DNA of 5,372 bases from Chloroflexota bacterium (GTDB lineage: Bacteria; Chloroflexota; Anaerolineae; B4-G1; DUEL01), in the NCBI GenBank assembly GCA_017743275.1, contig JAGHZG010000146.1, positions 1 through 5,372 of the forward strand, given 5' to 3'. Made by a program: the position numbers and the translations under genes. The notes beneath the pieces were generated by a model. It worked only from the letters and a program-made list of their open reading frames with translations, was not told the DNA's origin and did not search any database. Below are positions 1 through 5,214 of this stretch, one piece after another. Every line of letters begins with the position of its first letter. Position 1 is the first letter of the stretch.

Positions 1-609
1 GACGATGGCCGCCACCACCAGCGCGGCAACGGCGTCGGCCCGCAGCAGCCAGGGGCGGTACCGGGGGAACACGTCGGCCAGGCGCACCAGGACCAGCCCG
101 ACGATGACGACGGAACTGCTCCAGATGTCGGTGGAGAAGTGGAGTGCGTCGGCCTCCAGGGCCTGGCTGTTATAGCGGCGCGCGACCCGATAGAGGGCGC
201 GCGAGCGGGTGAAATCCACCGCGATGGCCAGCCCCATCACCACGAAGGCCCAGACCGTGGCCTCCACCTCCACCGTTTTGAAGAGCAGCCGGTTGATCGC
301 CTCGTAGATAATCCAGACGCATGTCACCAGTAGCAGGAGCGTCTCTATCAGGGCGGAGAAGTTCTCCACTTTCCCGTGGCCGAAGGGATGTTCCCGGTCG
401 GCCGGGCGGCCCGAGGCGCGCACGGCCAGGAAAGTGATGAGCGCGGCCACCAGGTCCAGTCCGGAGTGGGCGGCCTCGGAGAGGATACCGAGACTGTTGG
501 TCAGGATGCCGATGACCAGTTTAAACGCGGTGAGGAAAACCGCCGCCAGGACCGAACTGAGAGCGACCGCCCGTTTTTCTTTGTGAGCCTGAGCAGTTTC
601 CGGCTTCAT
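1..609 (-). CDS. Cation diffusion facilitator (CDF) family metal efflux transporter, C-terminus beyond window
   Basis: Seen: an open minus-strand frame from an ATG at 609-607 to the window edge gives 203 residues without a stop. It begins MKPETAQAHKEKRAVAL and has hydrophobic segments near residues 15-37, 45-64, 84-108, 117-134, 163-178 and 191 onward. Two HxxxD metal-site motifs are present: HSGLD (H48, D52) in helix 2 and HFSTD (H157, D161) in helix 5. The CDF signature HPFGHGKVE lies at 74-82. Family knowledge: CDF proteins are proton-coupled exporters of Zn2+, Fe2+, Co2+ or similar divalent ions in the cytoplasmic membrane. The HD-HD site arrangement is typical of Zn-selective ZnT proteins, while E. 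coli FieF has DD-HD, so zinc is a reasonable but unproven substrate. The cytoplasmic C-terminal domain lies outside the window. Its promoter appears to sit almost on the start codon, and no Shine-Dalgarno sequence is at usable spacing. The family call is secure; the metal is not. Confidence 0.93.
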   Translation of the reverse strand, partial: MKPETAQAHKEKRAVALSSVLAAVFLTAFKLVIGILTNSLGILSEAAHSGLDLVAALITFLAVRASGRPADREHPFGHGKVENFSALIETLLLLVTCVWIIYEAINRLLFKTVEVEATVWAFVVMGLAIAVDFTRSRALYRVARRYNSQALEADALHFSTDIWSSSVVIVGLVLVRLADVFPRYRPWLLRADAVAALVVAAIV

Positions 610-618
610 TGAGTATCT

Positions 619-646
619 ATGCTACCTCAAAATGGCGAGACGTCAA
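619..646 (-). promoter_or_regulatory. Putative promoter of the CDF transporter gene
   Basis: On the minus strand, TTGACG (646-641) and TAGCAT (624-619) are separated by 16 bp, a good sigma70-type match. The expected transcription start falls near 612, only about 3 nt before the ATG at 609. This would make the transcript leaderless or nearly so. The nearest purine-rich run, GAGG, is 15 nt upstream of the ATG and would not be transcribed from this promoter. Confidence 0.55.
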
Positions 647-659
647 GTGGGGGAAGAAG

Positions 660-696
660 AAGTAGGGGGCAGTGGCCTGGCCGCTGCCCCCTACTT
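660..696 (-). terminator. Intrinsic terminator of the PadR/DUF4388 regulator gene
   Basis: A perfect 13-bp inverted repeat (660-672 with 684-696, arms AAGTAGGGGGCAG and its complement) extends inward by G-U and G-C pairs to a tiny loop. It begins only 7 bp past the regulator stop codon. On the minus strand the stem is followed by a pyrimidine-rich, U-interrupted tail (CTTCTTCC), weaker than a solid U-run. It separates the regulator from the CDF gene and its own promoter. Confidence 0.75.
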
Positions 697-702
697 CCTG
701 CT

Positions 703-2184
703 TTACAGAGAGGTGGCAACGAGGCGGTATCGCCGGAGGGTTTCCATCAGGGAGGGGTTAACCTGAGCCATCACCTGCCGGAGCAGTTGACGGAGGGTGG
801 CCTCGCCGAACCGCTCCCGCACCACGTCCTGCTGCGCCTGCAGGAAGCGCCGGTACATCTCCGCCAAGTCATCTGTGGAAAGCGCGGGCTCGGTCCGGTC
901 CTCAATGCGGCTGAGGTTGAACCGAATGGGGAGAGGAGCGGCCCGATGGTTAACCTCTTCCTCACAGGAGAAATCATTCGGGGATGCCCGATACGGTTTG
1001 GTGGCCCGGCAGAGGAGTTCGGCGAACTCCCGGAACGTCCGCCGGAGGCGGATTTTGTCCATGTCCCCGGGACGGATCAGGCCGGCCTCGTAGAGGCCGT
1101 AGAGAACCTTGCTGGTCTCAAACTCCGTCAACCCGCAGACCTGAGCCACTTCTGCGACATTGCGCACCCCGTCCAGGCTCTCCCAGACCTGCCGTTCTTC
1201 CGGATGGACGTCCCACCCCTCCTCCAGGGAGATGTTGTCCCGGCGCTCAAAGATAACCTCCGGAGAGGGGACCACCCGCTGGATGATGGCCCAGTTGTCC
1301 ACCCAGCGCGCGCCGGACAGGATGAGGTTTTCCGCGCTCATCTGGAGGATTCGGCAGCCCTCCTGGGGGCCCATCCGCTGGTCAAAGGTGAAGGCTCCCT
1401 CCTGCCAGCGGAAGAGGTCGTAGATGTCGTTCAGGACCTGGTCGGGGTCGCGCACGTCCCCCTCGGGTCGGCGGGAGGTGGCGCAGACCGGGCGCCCCTG
1501 GTGGAACGAGAGGGTCCGTATCGAAAGGCCGTCCGTGACGGTGAGGGTGCCGCTATGGTGGCCGGAGGCGATCAGTTTGATCAGGTCGGGAAGGTGGAAG
1601 TCTCGCAGGTCGCCGGAGAGGAGCATCATCCCCCGGTACTCCTGCATCTCTTCGCCCCGCAGGTGACGGAGAATCCCCTCCAGCCACTCCCGCTCGGTCC
1701 GGACACAGGTGGCGATGCGGGTGAGGATGGCACAGCGAAGCGGGTCTCCGGCCGCTCGCCTCCGGGCCTTCAGAACCTCCTCTTCCCGGCGGCGCAGGAA
1801 CTCCAGCCGCTGCCCCAGAAGGGCCAGCGCCCGCTCCTGGGGGATTTTGTTCAGCAGAAAAATGCCCACGTCGTATTCGGAACGGTTGGGTTCCTGGGAG
1901 GCCAGGGCCTCCTCCATCCCGGCGAAGAAGGCCTGCCGCCCCTGCTCCGTCAGATGGTAGACACTGCGCTCCGGCCCCTCACCGCGCGCGCGGGTCTCCA
2001 GCACCAGCCCCCGGCGGTGGAGTTTGGAGAGGGAGTAGTAGATGGCCGCCGGGCTGACGGCCAACCACAGGTCCACATCCGCCGCGCGGATTTGCTGGAG
2101 AATCTCGTAGCCGTGCATCGGCCGGTCCAGCAGCAGCCCCAGGACCAGCAGGTCGTTCCGGGTGAGCCCCGCCGTCTCTTCCAT
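703..2184 (-). CDS. PadR-family transcriptional regulator fused to DUF4388 (PATAN) and a second winged helix
   Basis: A 493-residue cytoplasmic protein. Residues 8-85 form a PadR winged helix (LTRNDLLVLGLLLDRPMHGY, then a YYSLSKLHRRGLV recognition-helix region and YHLTEQG wing). Residues 100-178 are helical like the PadR dimerisation arm. Residues 187-300 match DUF4388/PATAN (LLSGDLRDFHLPDLIKLI, SGTLTVTDG). Residues 325-372 look like the extra winged helix often following DUF4388 (EERQVWESLDG...LTEFETSKVLYGLYEAGLI). The last 120 residues are helical and unassigned. Plain PadR proteins are about 110-180 residues, so this is a large fusion. The ATG at 2184 is preferred: GGAGGG lies 3 nt upstream. 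A longer in-frame TTG at 2229 lies at or before the start predicted from the TATAAT at 2240-2235. It is divergent from the redox operon and upstream of the CDF gene, so either could be its target. I see no classical ATGT-N8-ACAT PadR site in the intergenic region. The ligand is unknown. Confidence 0.9.
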   Translation of the reverse strand: MEETAGLTRNDLLVLGLLLDRPMHGYEILQQIRAADVDLWLAVSPAAIYYSLSKLHRRGLVLETRARGEGPERSVYHLTEQGRQAFFAGMEEALASQEPNRSEYDVGIFLLNKIPQERALALLGQRLEFLRRREEEVLKARRRAAGDPLRCAILTRIATCVRTEREWLEGILRHLRGEEMQEYRGMMLLSGDLRDFHLPDLIKLIASGHHSGTLTVTDGLSIRTLSFHQGRPVCATSRRPEGDVRDPDQVLNDIYDLFRWQEGAFTFDQRMGPQEGCRILQMSAENLILSGARWVDNWAIIQRVVPSPEVIFERRDNISLEEGWDVHPEERQVWESLDGVRNVAEVAQVCGLTEFETSKVLYGLYEAGLIRPGDMDKIRLRRTFREFAELLCRATKPYRASPNDFSCEEEVNHRAAPLPIRFNLSRIEDRTEPALSTDDLAEMYRRFLQAQQDVVRERFGEATLRQLLRQVMAQVNPSLMETLRRYRLVATSL

Positions 2185-2187
2185 AGA

Positions 2188-2193
2188 CCCTCC
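2188..2193 (-). promoter_or_regulatory. Ribosome binding site deciding the regulator start
   Basis: On the minus strand GGAGGG precedes the ATG at 2184 by 3 nt. The spacing is short, but this is the only strong Shine-Dalgarno sequence near the gene. It favours the ATG over the in-frame TTG 45 nt upstream. Confidence 0.6.
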
Positions 2194-2234
2194 GCACCCC
2201 GTTTTCGGCCAGTCCCGCCTGACCGTCAATAGTA

Positions 2235-2263
2235 ATTATACCGTAACTGCCTGCCCAAGAACC
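2235..2263 (-). promoter_or_regulatory. Putative promoter of the PadR/DUF4388 gene
   Basis: A perfect TATAAT lies at 2240-2235 on the minus strand. The hexamer 17 bp upstream (GGTTCT, 2263-2258) is a poor -35 match. The predicted start near 2228 gives a leader of about 44 nt to the ATG at 2184. A weak -35 is common where an activator helps, but that is inference. Confidence 0.4.
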
Positions 2264-2279
2264 GTTTCATAAAAACCAC

Positions 2280-2367
2280 GTAACTATTCAGGCTTCCTCA
2301 CCCCACCCCCGCCGCCTGCGGCGGCAGCGGCGAAGCCGCTGGGGGAGGGGTGAGGCTGAACAGTTAC
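2280..2367. mobile_element. 88-bp MITE-like element with terminal inverted repeats and target duplication
   Basis: Termini GTAACTATTCAG (2280-2291) and CTGAACAGTTAC (2356-2367) are inverted repeats with one mismatch. After a 4-nt bulge the pairing continues as CCTCACCCC/GGGGTGAGG, an A-A mismatch, and CCCCC/GGGGG. The interior is two adjacent perfect hairpins, GCCGCC-TGC-GGCGGC (2311-2325) and AGCGGC-GAA-GCCGCT (2326-2340). The whole therefore folds as an outer stem closing a three-way junction. AAAACCAC flanks both sides (2272-2279 and 2368-2375); if the terminal G is counted as target, the repeat is 9 bp. It carries no gene and would need a transposase supplied elsewhere. A palindromic repeat with chance flanks is the alternative. 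Confidence 0.65.
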
Positions 2368-2370
2368 AAA

Positions 2371-2461
2371 ACCACGAAGGACACGAAGGCCGCACAAAGG
2401 GCACGAAGGATGGTATTTTATCCCTTTGTGTACTTCGTGAGTACTTTGTGCCCTTCGTGGT
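2371..2461. repeat. 91-bp imperfect hairpin of mirrored CACRAAG heptamers
   Basis: The left arm carries CACRAAG at 2373, 2382, 2393 and 2402, spaced 9, 11 and 9 bp. The right arm carries the complementary CTTYGTG at 2424, 2433, 2444 and 2453 with the same 9-11-9 spacing. The arms pair without gaps for about 39 positions, with scattered mismatches and G-T pairs, around a loop at 2411-2420. The outermost 10 bp (ACCACGAAGG with its complement) are perfect. Iterated CACGAAGG tracts recur in intergenic DNA of diverse bacteria, but I know of no established function. Confidence 0.75.
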
Positions 2462-2498
2462 AGGTAATTACATTATACCACCATTCTGTGGAATAGTC

Positions 2499-2511
2499 CA
2501 AGTTGAACTTG
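2499..2511. promoter_or_regulatory. Palindrome overlapping the -35 box of the redox operon promoter
   Basis: CAAGTT-G-AACTTG is a perfect 6-bp inverted repeat about a single central base. Its right half overlaps the first bases of the -35 hexamer TTGACA (2509-2514). A protein bound here would contact or block RNA polymerase, so it is a candidate operator. The regulator is unknown; the divergently encoded PadR fusion is one candidate by position only. Confidence 0.4.
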
Positions 2512-2537
2512 ACAGGAAAAATATTCTGCGGTATAAT
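2509..2537 (+). promoter_or_regulatory. Consensus sigma70-type promoter of the redox operon
   Basis: TTGACA (2509-2514) and TATAAT (2532-2537) match both consensus hexamers exactly at the ideal 17-bp spacing. The expected transcription start is near 2544, leaving a leader of about 47 nt before the first ATG. A fully consensus promoter upstream of an inducible-looking respiratory operon suggests control by repression, consistent with the palindromes around it. Confidence 0.85.
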
Positions 2538-2561
2538 CAGAGCGGTAATTTCTGGATAGAC

Positions 2562-2577
2562 TATTCAGTACTGAATA
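2562..2577. promoter_or_regulatory. 16-bp perfect palindrome in the operon leader
   Basis: TATTCAGTACTGAATA is a perfect 16-bp palindrome about 18 nt downstream of the expected start and 5 bp before the Shine-Dalgarno sequence GGAGG (2583-2587). It could be a dimer operator acting as a roadblock, or in RNA a 6-bp stem with a GTAC loop affecting translation. It does not match the TTGAT-N4-ATCAA FNR or TGTGA-N6-TCACA CRP sites. Confidence 0.5.
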
Positions 2578-2590
2578 CCAACGGAGGCTT

Positions 2591-3253
2591 ATGATGGAGA
2601 TTCCTCGTCTCTCCCGCCGACGGTTTCTGGGCCTGACGGCCGCCGCGGGCGTCGCGGCCGTCCTGGGCGTGCCCCTGCTGAAGAAGGGGGCTTCTCTGGC
2701 CCAGGAGCGCCCGAAGGCCCGCTACGCCCTCATCATAGACACCACCAAATGCACGGGCTGCGGAGCCTGCATAGAGGCCTGCCGCCTGCGCAACCACCTC
2801 CCCGAGGGAGTCAGTTACATCCACCGCATCGTCAAGGGCAATCACCGCAACCCCTGGTTCCTGATGATTCAGTGTCAGCATTGTGCCAACCCGCCCTGTG
2901 CCACCGTCTGCCCTACCAATGCCACCTACCGGCGGGAGGACGGGGTGGTGCTGCTTGACGAGCGGCTCTGCGTGGGCTGCAAGTACTGCATGCAGGCCTG
3001 CCCCTACCAGGCGCGCGTCTACGACGAGGAGCGGGGCGTGGCGGATAAGTGCTGGCTCTGCCTGCCCTGGGTCCTGGGCGGCGGGCTTCCGGCCTGCGTG
3101 GAGGCCTGCATCCCCGGCGCCCGCCTCTTCGGCCGCGCCGACGACCCCCAGAGCGAGGTGGCCCAACTCATCGCCTCGGGGCGGGCCAAACCCCTCCACC
3201 CCGAGTTTGGCACTGACCCGTCCATCCTGTTCTACGTGATAGAAGAAGAGTGA
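2591..3253 (+). CDS. Tat-exported ferredoxin-like subunit with four [4Fe-4S] clusters (NrfC/PsrB/HybA-like)
   Basis: A 220-residue electron-transfer subunit. The N-terminus has a twin-arginine signal: SRRRFLGL at 8-15, a hydrophobic stretch to about 30, and a likely cleavage site near SLAQE. Sixteen cysteines form four cluster-binding groups: C54/C57/C60/C64, C95/C98/C103/C107, C127/C130/C133/C137 and C154/C157/C169/C173. This is the layout of the NrfC/PsrB/HybA/DmsB family, which carries electrons between a membrane quinone-reactive subunit and a redox partner. The Tat signal places it folded on the outer face of the cytoplasmic membrane. Two ATGs are in tandem (2591 and 2594); GGAGG at 2583-2587 is 3 nt from the first and 6 nt from the second, so the true start may be one codon later. 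It is the first gene after a consensus promoter, followed 8 bp later by its NrfD-type partner. The substrate pathway cannot be read from this subunit alone. Confidence 0.93.
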   Translation: MMEIPRLSRRRFLGLTAAAGVAAVLGVPLLKKGASLAQERPKARYALIIDTTKCTGCGACIEACRLRNHLPEGVSYIHRIVKGNHRNPWFLMIQCQHCANPPCATVCPTNATYRREDGVVLLDERLCVGCKYCMQACPYQARVYDEERGVADKCWLCLPWVLGGGLPACVEACIPGARLFGRADDPQSEVAQLIASGRAKPLHPEFGTDPSILFYVIEEE

Positions 3254-3261
3254 GGTGCGCG

Positions 3262-4233
3262 ATGCAGACGGCATGGGGCTGGCTTCCGGCGATTTACCTC
3301 TTCCTGGGCGGTATGGGCGCGGGCGCGCTGCTGGTCGCCGCCGCCTTTGAGTTCTACGGCAAACGGTACCAGTACGAGTTCTGCCCCACTGCCCTGGTGG
3401 GCGCCACCGTCCCTGGCCCGCTGGTCATCCTGGGCACCATTCTGCTCATCTTTGACCTGGGGGCCGGCCTGCGGGAGCCCTGGCGCATCTTCTACATGTT
3501 CACTCACTTCTCCTCCGTGATGACCTGGGGCGTCTGGCTGCTCACCCTCTTCATCCCCGTCTCCCTGATCTACGGCTTTCTGGAGATTCTGGACGCTTTC
3601 CCGGCGGCCCGTCAGTGGCTGCGGACCCGCCGCTGGCTGCGCTGGACGGCCTTTCTCTGGAACCTTCCCCTCCGCCGGACCAAGCGGGTCTTTGCCGGAA
3701 TCGGGTCCGTCCTGGCCGTGGGCGTCGCGATTTATACCGGCATCCTGCTGAGCGCGGTCGGCCCGGCCATCCCCTTCTGGTCCACCCGGGTCCTGCCCTT
3801 CATCCCCATCCCGATGATGCCGGTTCTCTTCCTGGTCTCCGCCCTCTCCACCGGGCTGGTGCTGACGGTGGACCTGGCGGCGACGCTGGCCATCGGCCCC
3901 ATGGAGCAGCGGGTGAAGAGTTTGCCGTGGATCCACATGGCCTTTATCGGCGTGAAGACGCTTCTGCTGGGGATGCTCCTCATCACCGCGCTGGTGAATG
4001 GCGGCTCGGCGGCCCAATCGGCCCGGGAGATCATCGCGGGCACCCACGCCGTTGTCTTCTGGGTGCTCATCGTCCTGCCCGGCTTCATCTTCCCCTTCGT
4101 CGTCCACGCCTACGCGGCCGGGCTGGGACGCCACTCCCTGGTCTTCGGCGTGGGCTCCGGGGTCGGCATCGTCGTCGCTGGTCTCTTCCTGCGCTACCTG
4201 ATCCTGGTCAGCGGCATCCCGGCCGCGCTGTAA
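3262..4233 (+). CDS. NrfD/PsrC-family quinone-interacting integral membrane subunit
   Basis: A 323-residue membrane protein with eight hydrophobic helices near residues 7-30, 48-68, 83-108, 145-168, 184-209, 223-246, 260-284 and 293-316, the usual NrfD arrangement. Family-like features are WGWLPAIYLFLGGMGAGALL in helix 1, the LIFDLGAGLREPW segment after helix 2, and MTWG in helix 3. NrfD/PsrC proteins bind menaquinol or menaquinone and exchange electrons with a peripheral FeS subunit; they carry no haem. The ATG at 3262 is chosen because GAGGT (3252-3256) lies 5 nt upstream. A GTG at 3250 overlapping the previous stop would add four residues but has no clear ribosome site. The 8-bp gap to the FeS gene and 11-bp gap to the cytochrome gene indicate co-translation. 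The name NrfD describes the family only and does not imply nitrite reduction. Whether it oxidises quinol or reduces quinone is not decided by the sequence. Confidence 0.93.
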   Translation: MQTAWGWLPAIYLFLGGMGAGALLVAAAFEFYGKRYQYEFCPTALVGATVPGPLVILGTILLIFDLGAGLREPWRIFYMFTHFSSVMTWGVWLLTLFIPVSLIYGFLEILDAFPAARQWLRTRRWLRWTAFLWNLPLRRTKRVFAGIGSVLAVGVAIYTGILLSAVGPAIPFWSTRVLPFIPIPMMPVLFLVSALSTGLVLTVDLAATLAIGPMEQRVKSLPWIHMAFIGVKTLLLGMLLITALVNGGSAAQSAREIIAGTHAVVFWVLIVLPGFIFPFVVHAYAAGLGRHSLVFGVGSGVGIVVAGLFLRYLILVSGIPAAL

Positions 4234-4244
4234 GGAGGGACCCG

Positions 4245-5126
4245 ATGTTGCCTTCTCACTGGCCCAAATGGACCGTCATTCTCATTGGACTGGCGCTGGC
4301 GGTCTTTACCATCCTGCTGGCGCTGGTGCTGGAGCCGGCGGCGCAGGCGCTGATGCCCTGGCCCACCCCGACAGCCACCCTGCCGGCCCTTCATTACGCC
4401 GCTCCCCAGTCCCGGGAGTGCATCCTCTGCCACACCAACCCGGAGACGCTTCGTCAGACGGTGACCGATGCGGCGGAACTGGAACGGCTCTGGATTGACC
4501 CGGCGGATGTCCTCTCCACCCACGGGCGGCTGGGATGCGTGACCTGCCATCGGGGGACTGGCGGCACGACTGACCTGGCCGTCGCCCATCAGGGACTGGT
4601 GAAGGACCCGACTCTGCACTTTGAGCATGAGTGCACCCTCTGCCACCGGAACCTGCCCGATGAAATCCCCGGTGACCGGCTGCGCACGCCGCACTCCTCC
4701 GTCGTCCACGGCCTGGCCCAGGGGGTGACCTGCAGCGACTGTCACGGCGCCGTCGGCCACGGCTTTGACCCCGTGTCCGGCCAGGTCATCTGCCCTATGA
4801 ACGTTTGCATGGACTGCCACAAGACCCGCAACCTGCCGGCGGAACTGCAGGACTGCAATGCCTGCCACATCGGCCCCCACGACGTGGCGGCGGTGCTCTC
4901 CTGCAGTGACTGCCATACCTCCACCCAGCGCTGGAACGAGATTCACCTGGCGGTCCACCCGGTGGAACTGACGGGCTGGCACGCTCAGATAGACTGCTTT
5001 GACTGCCACGACTGGCCCAACTTCGGCGGCCTCCGCTACGTCTGCAGCGACTGCCACAAGCGCCCCCACGACTTCGGGGACGACAACTGCGAGCGCTGCC
5101 ACACCCCGGAGGGGTGGAATAAGTAG
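4245..5126 (+). CDS. Membrane-anchored decahaem c-type cytochrome
   Basis: A 293-residue cytochrome with an uncleaved-looking N-terminal membrane anchor (residues 10-30), a Pro/Thr linker ([10 protein letters not shown], 38-47) and an extracytoplasmic domain. Ten CXXCH haem-attachment motifs start at C59, C98, C130, C163, C188, C204, C220, C251, C267 and C282, about one haem per 26 residues. Thirteen further histidines outside the motifs (H50, H93, H115, H125, H128, H150, H155, H172, H212, H234, H238, H246, H275) suffice for bis-histidine ligation of all haems, which would suit pure electron transfer. The C-terminal part ([17 protein letters not shown], then [11 protein letters not shown]) resembles repeats in multihaem cytochromes of metal-reducing bacteria. 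The ATG at 4245 is set by AAGGAGG (4232-4238), which overlaps the upstream stop, at 6-nt spacing. No CX2CK or other catalytic haem motif is seen. It likely accepts electrons from the FeS/NrfD pair; the direction is inferred. Confidence 0.94.
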   Translation: MLPSHWPKWTVILIGLALAVFTILLALVLEPAAQALMPWPTPTATLPALHYAAPQSRECILCHTNPETLRQTVTDAAELERLWIDPADVLSTHGRLGCVTCHRGTGGTTDLAVAHQGLVKDPTLHFEHECTLCHRNLPDEIPGDRLRTPHSSVVHGLAQGVTCSDCHGAVGHGFDPVSGQVICPMNVCMDCHKTRNLPAELQDCNACHIGPHDVAAVLSCSDCHTSTQRWNEIHLAVHPVELTGWHAQIDCFDCHDWPNFGGLRYVCSDCHKRPHDFGDDNCERCHTPEGWNK

Positions 5127-5136
5127 AACCCGGGGC

Positions 5137-5171
5137 TTTTGCGGCGGCGGGCCTCAGCCGTCGCCGCAAAA
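5137..5171 (+). other. Intergenic hairpin with T-before/A-after polarity, not a normal terminator
   Basis: Arms 5137-5150 (TTTTGCGGCGGCGG) and 5158-5171 (CCGTCGCCGCAAAA) pair over 14 positions with one G-T wobble around a 7-nt loop. It lies 10 bp after the cytochrome stop. T residues precede the stem and A residues follow it, on either strand the reverse of the A-before/U-after order of an intrinsic terminator. It may instead be an mRNA-stabilising or processing element, or a partial terminator, between the redox genes and the lipoprotein. The spacer after it also holds two copies of AAAAATCCCA (5168-5177, 5182-5191). Confidence 0.6.
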
Positions 5172-5214
5172 ATCCCATCCCAAAAATCCCAACTCAAGGA
5201 GGAGACACAACAAA

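Larger units (their letters stand above)
2185..2590. other. Divergent, gene-free intergenic region
   Basis: About 400 bp between the minus-strand regulator and the plus-strand redox operon hold no convincing coding frame. The stretch is AT-richer than its surroundings. In order it contains the regulator promoter region, an 88-bp MITE-like element, a 91-bp mirrored heptamer hairpin, and the operon promoter with two palindromes. The octamer GGTATAAT occurs three times: minus strand at 2242-2235 and 2479-2472, and plus strand at 2530-2537. The middle copy has TTGGAC 18 bp upstream on the minus strand and could be a second, weak promoter reading through the repeats into the regulator. Confidence 0.8.

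Noticed and set aside
2185..2229. TTG at 2229 as the regulator start
   Set aside because: It lies at or before the transcription start predicted from TATAAT at 2240-2235 and adds 15 residues before the PadR fold. The ATG at 2184 has GGAGGG.
619..2232. Long plus-strand open frame (537 codons) opposite the regulator gene
   Set aside because: Its translation has no recognisable domain and low-complexity Pro/Gly/Leu composition. It is the antisense shadow of the PadR/DUF4388 gene, whose product has clear domains.
2280..2367. Bidirectional intrinsic terminator
   Set aside because: It lies between two divergent genes, where no transcript needs to end, has no U-tract next to the stem, and has flanking duplications that fit an insertion better.
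2280..2461. CRISPR array
   Set aside because: The repeats are two inverted-repeat elements of different sequence. There are no regular direct repeats of 25-40 bp with unique spacers and no cas genes.
3232..4134. Minus-strand 300-codon frame opposite the NrfD gene
   Set aside because: The product is a highly charged D/G/Q/H-rich string with no fold, typical of antisense to a membrane protein in GC-rich DNA.
3615..4244. N-terminal extension of the cytochrome frame back into the NrfD gene
   Set aside because: The frame is open but yields a Pro/Arg/His-rich peptide overlapping NrfD. The ATG at 4245 has an ideal Shine-Dalgarno and is followed at once by a membrane anchor.
4194..5102. Minus-strand 302-codon frame opposite the cytochrome gene
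   Set aside because: It is antisense to the ten CXXCH codon clusters, has Ala/Val-rich composition and no motif, and has no sensible ribosome site.
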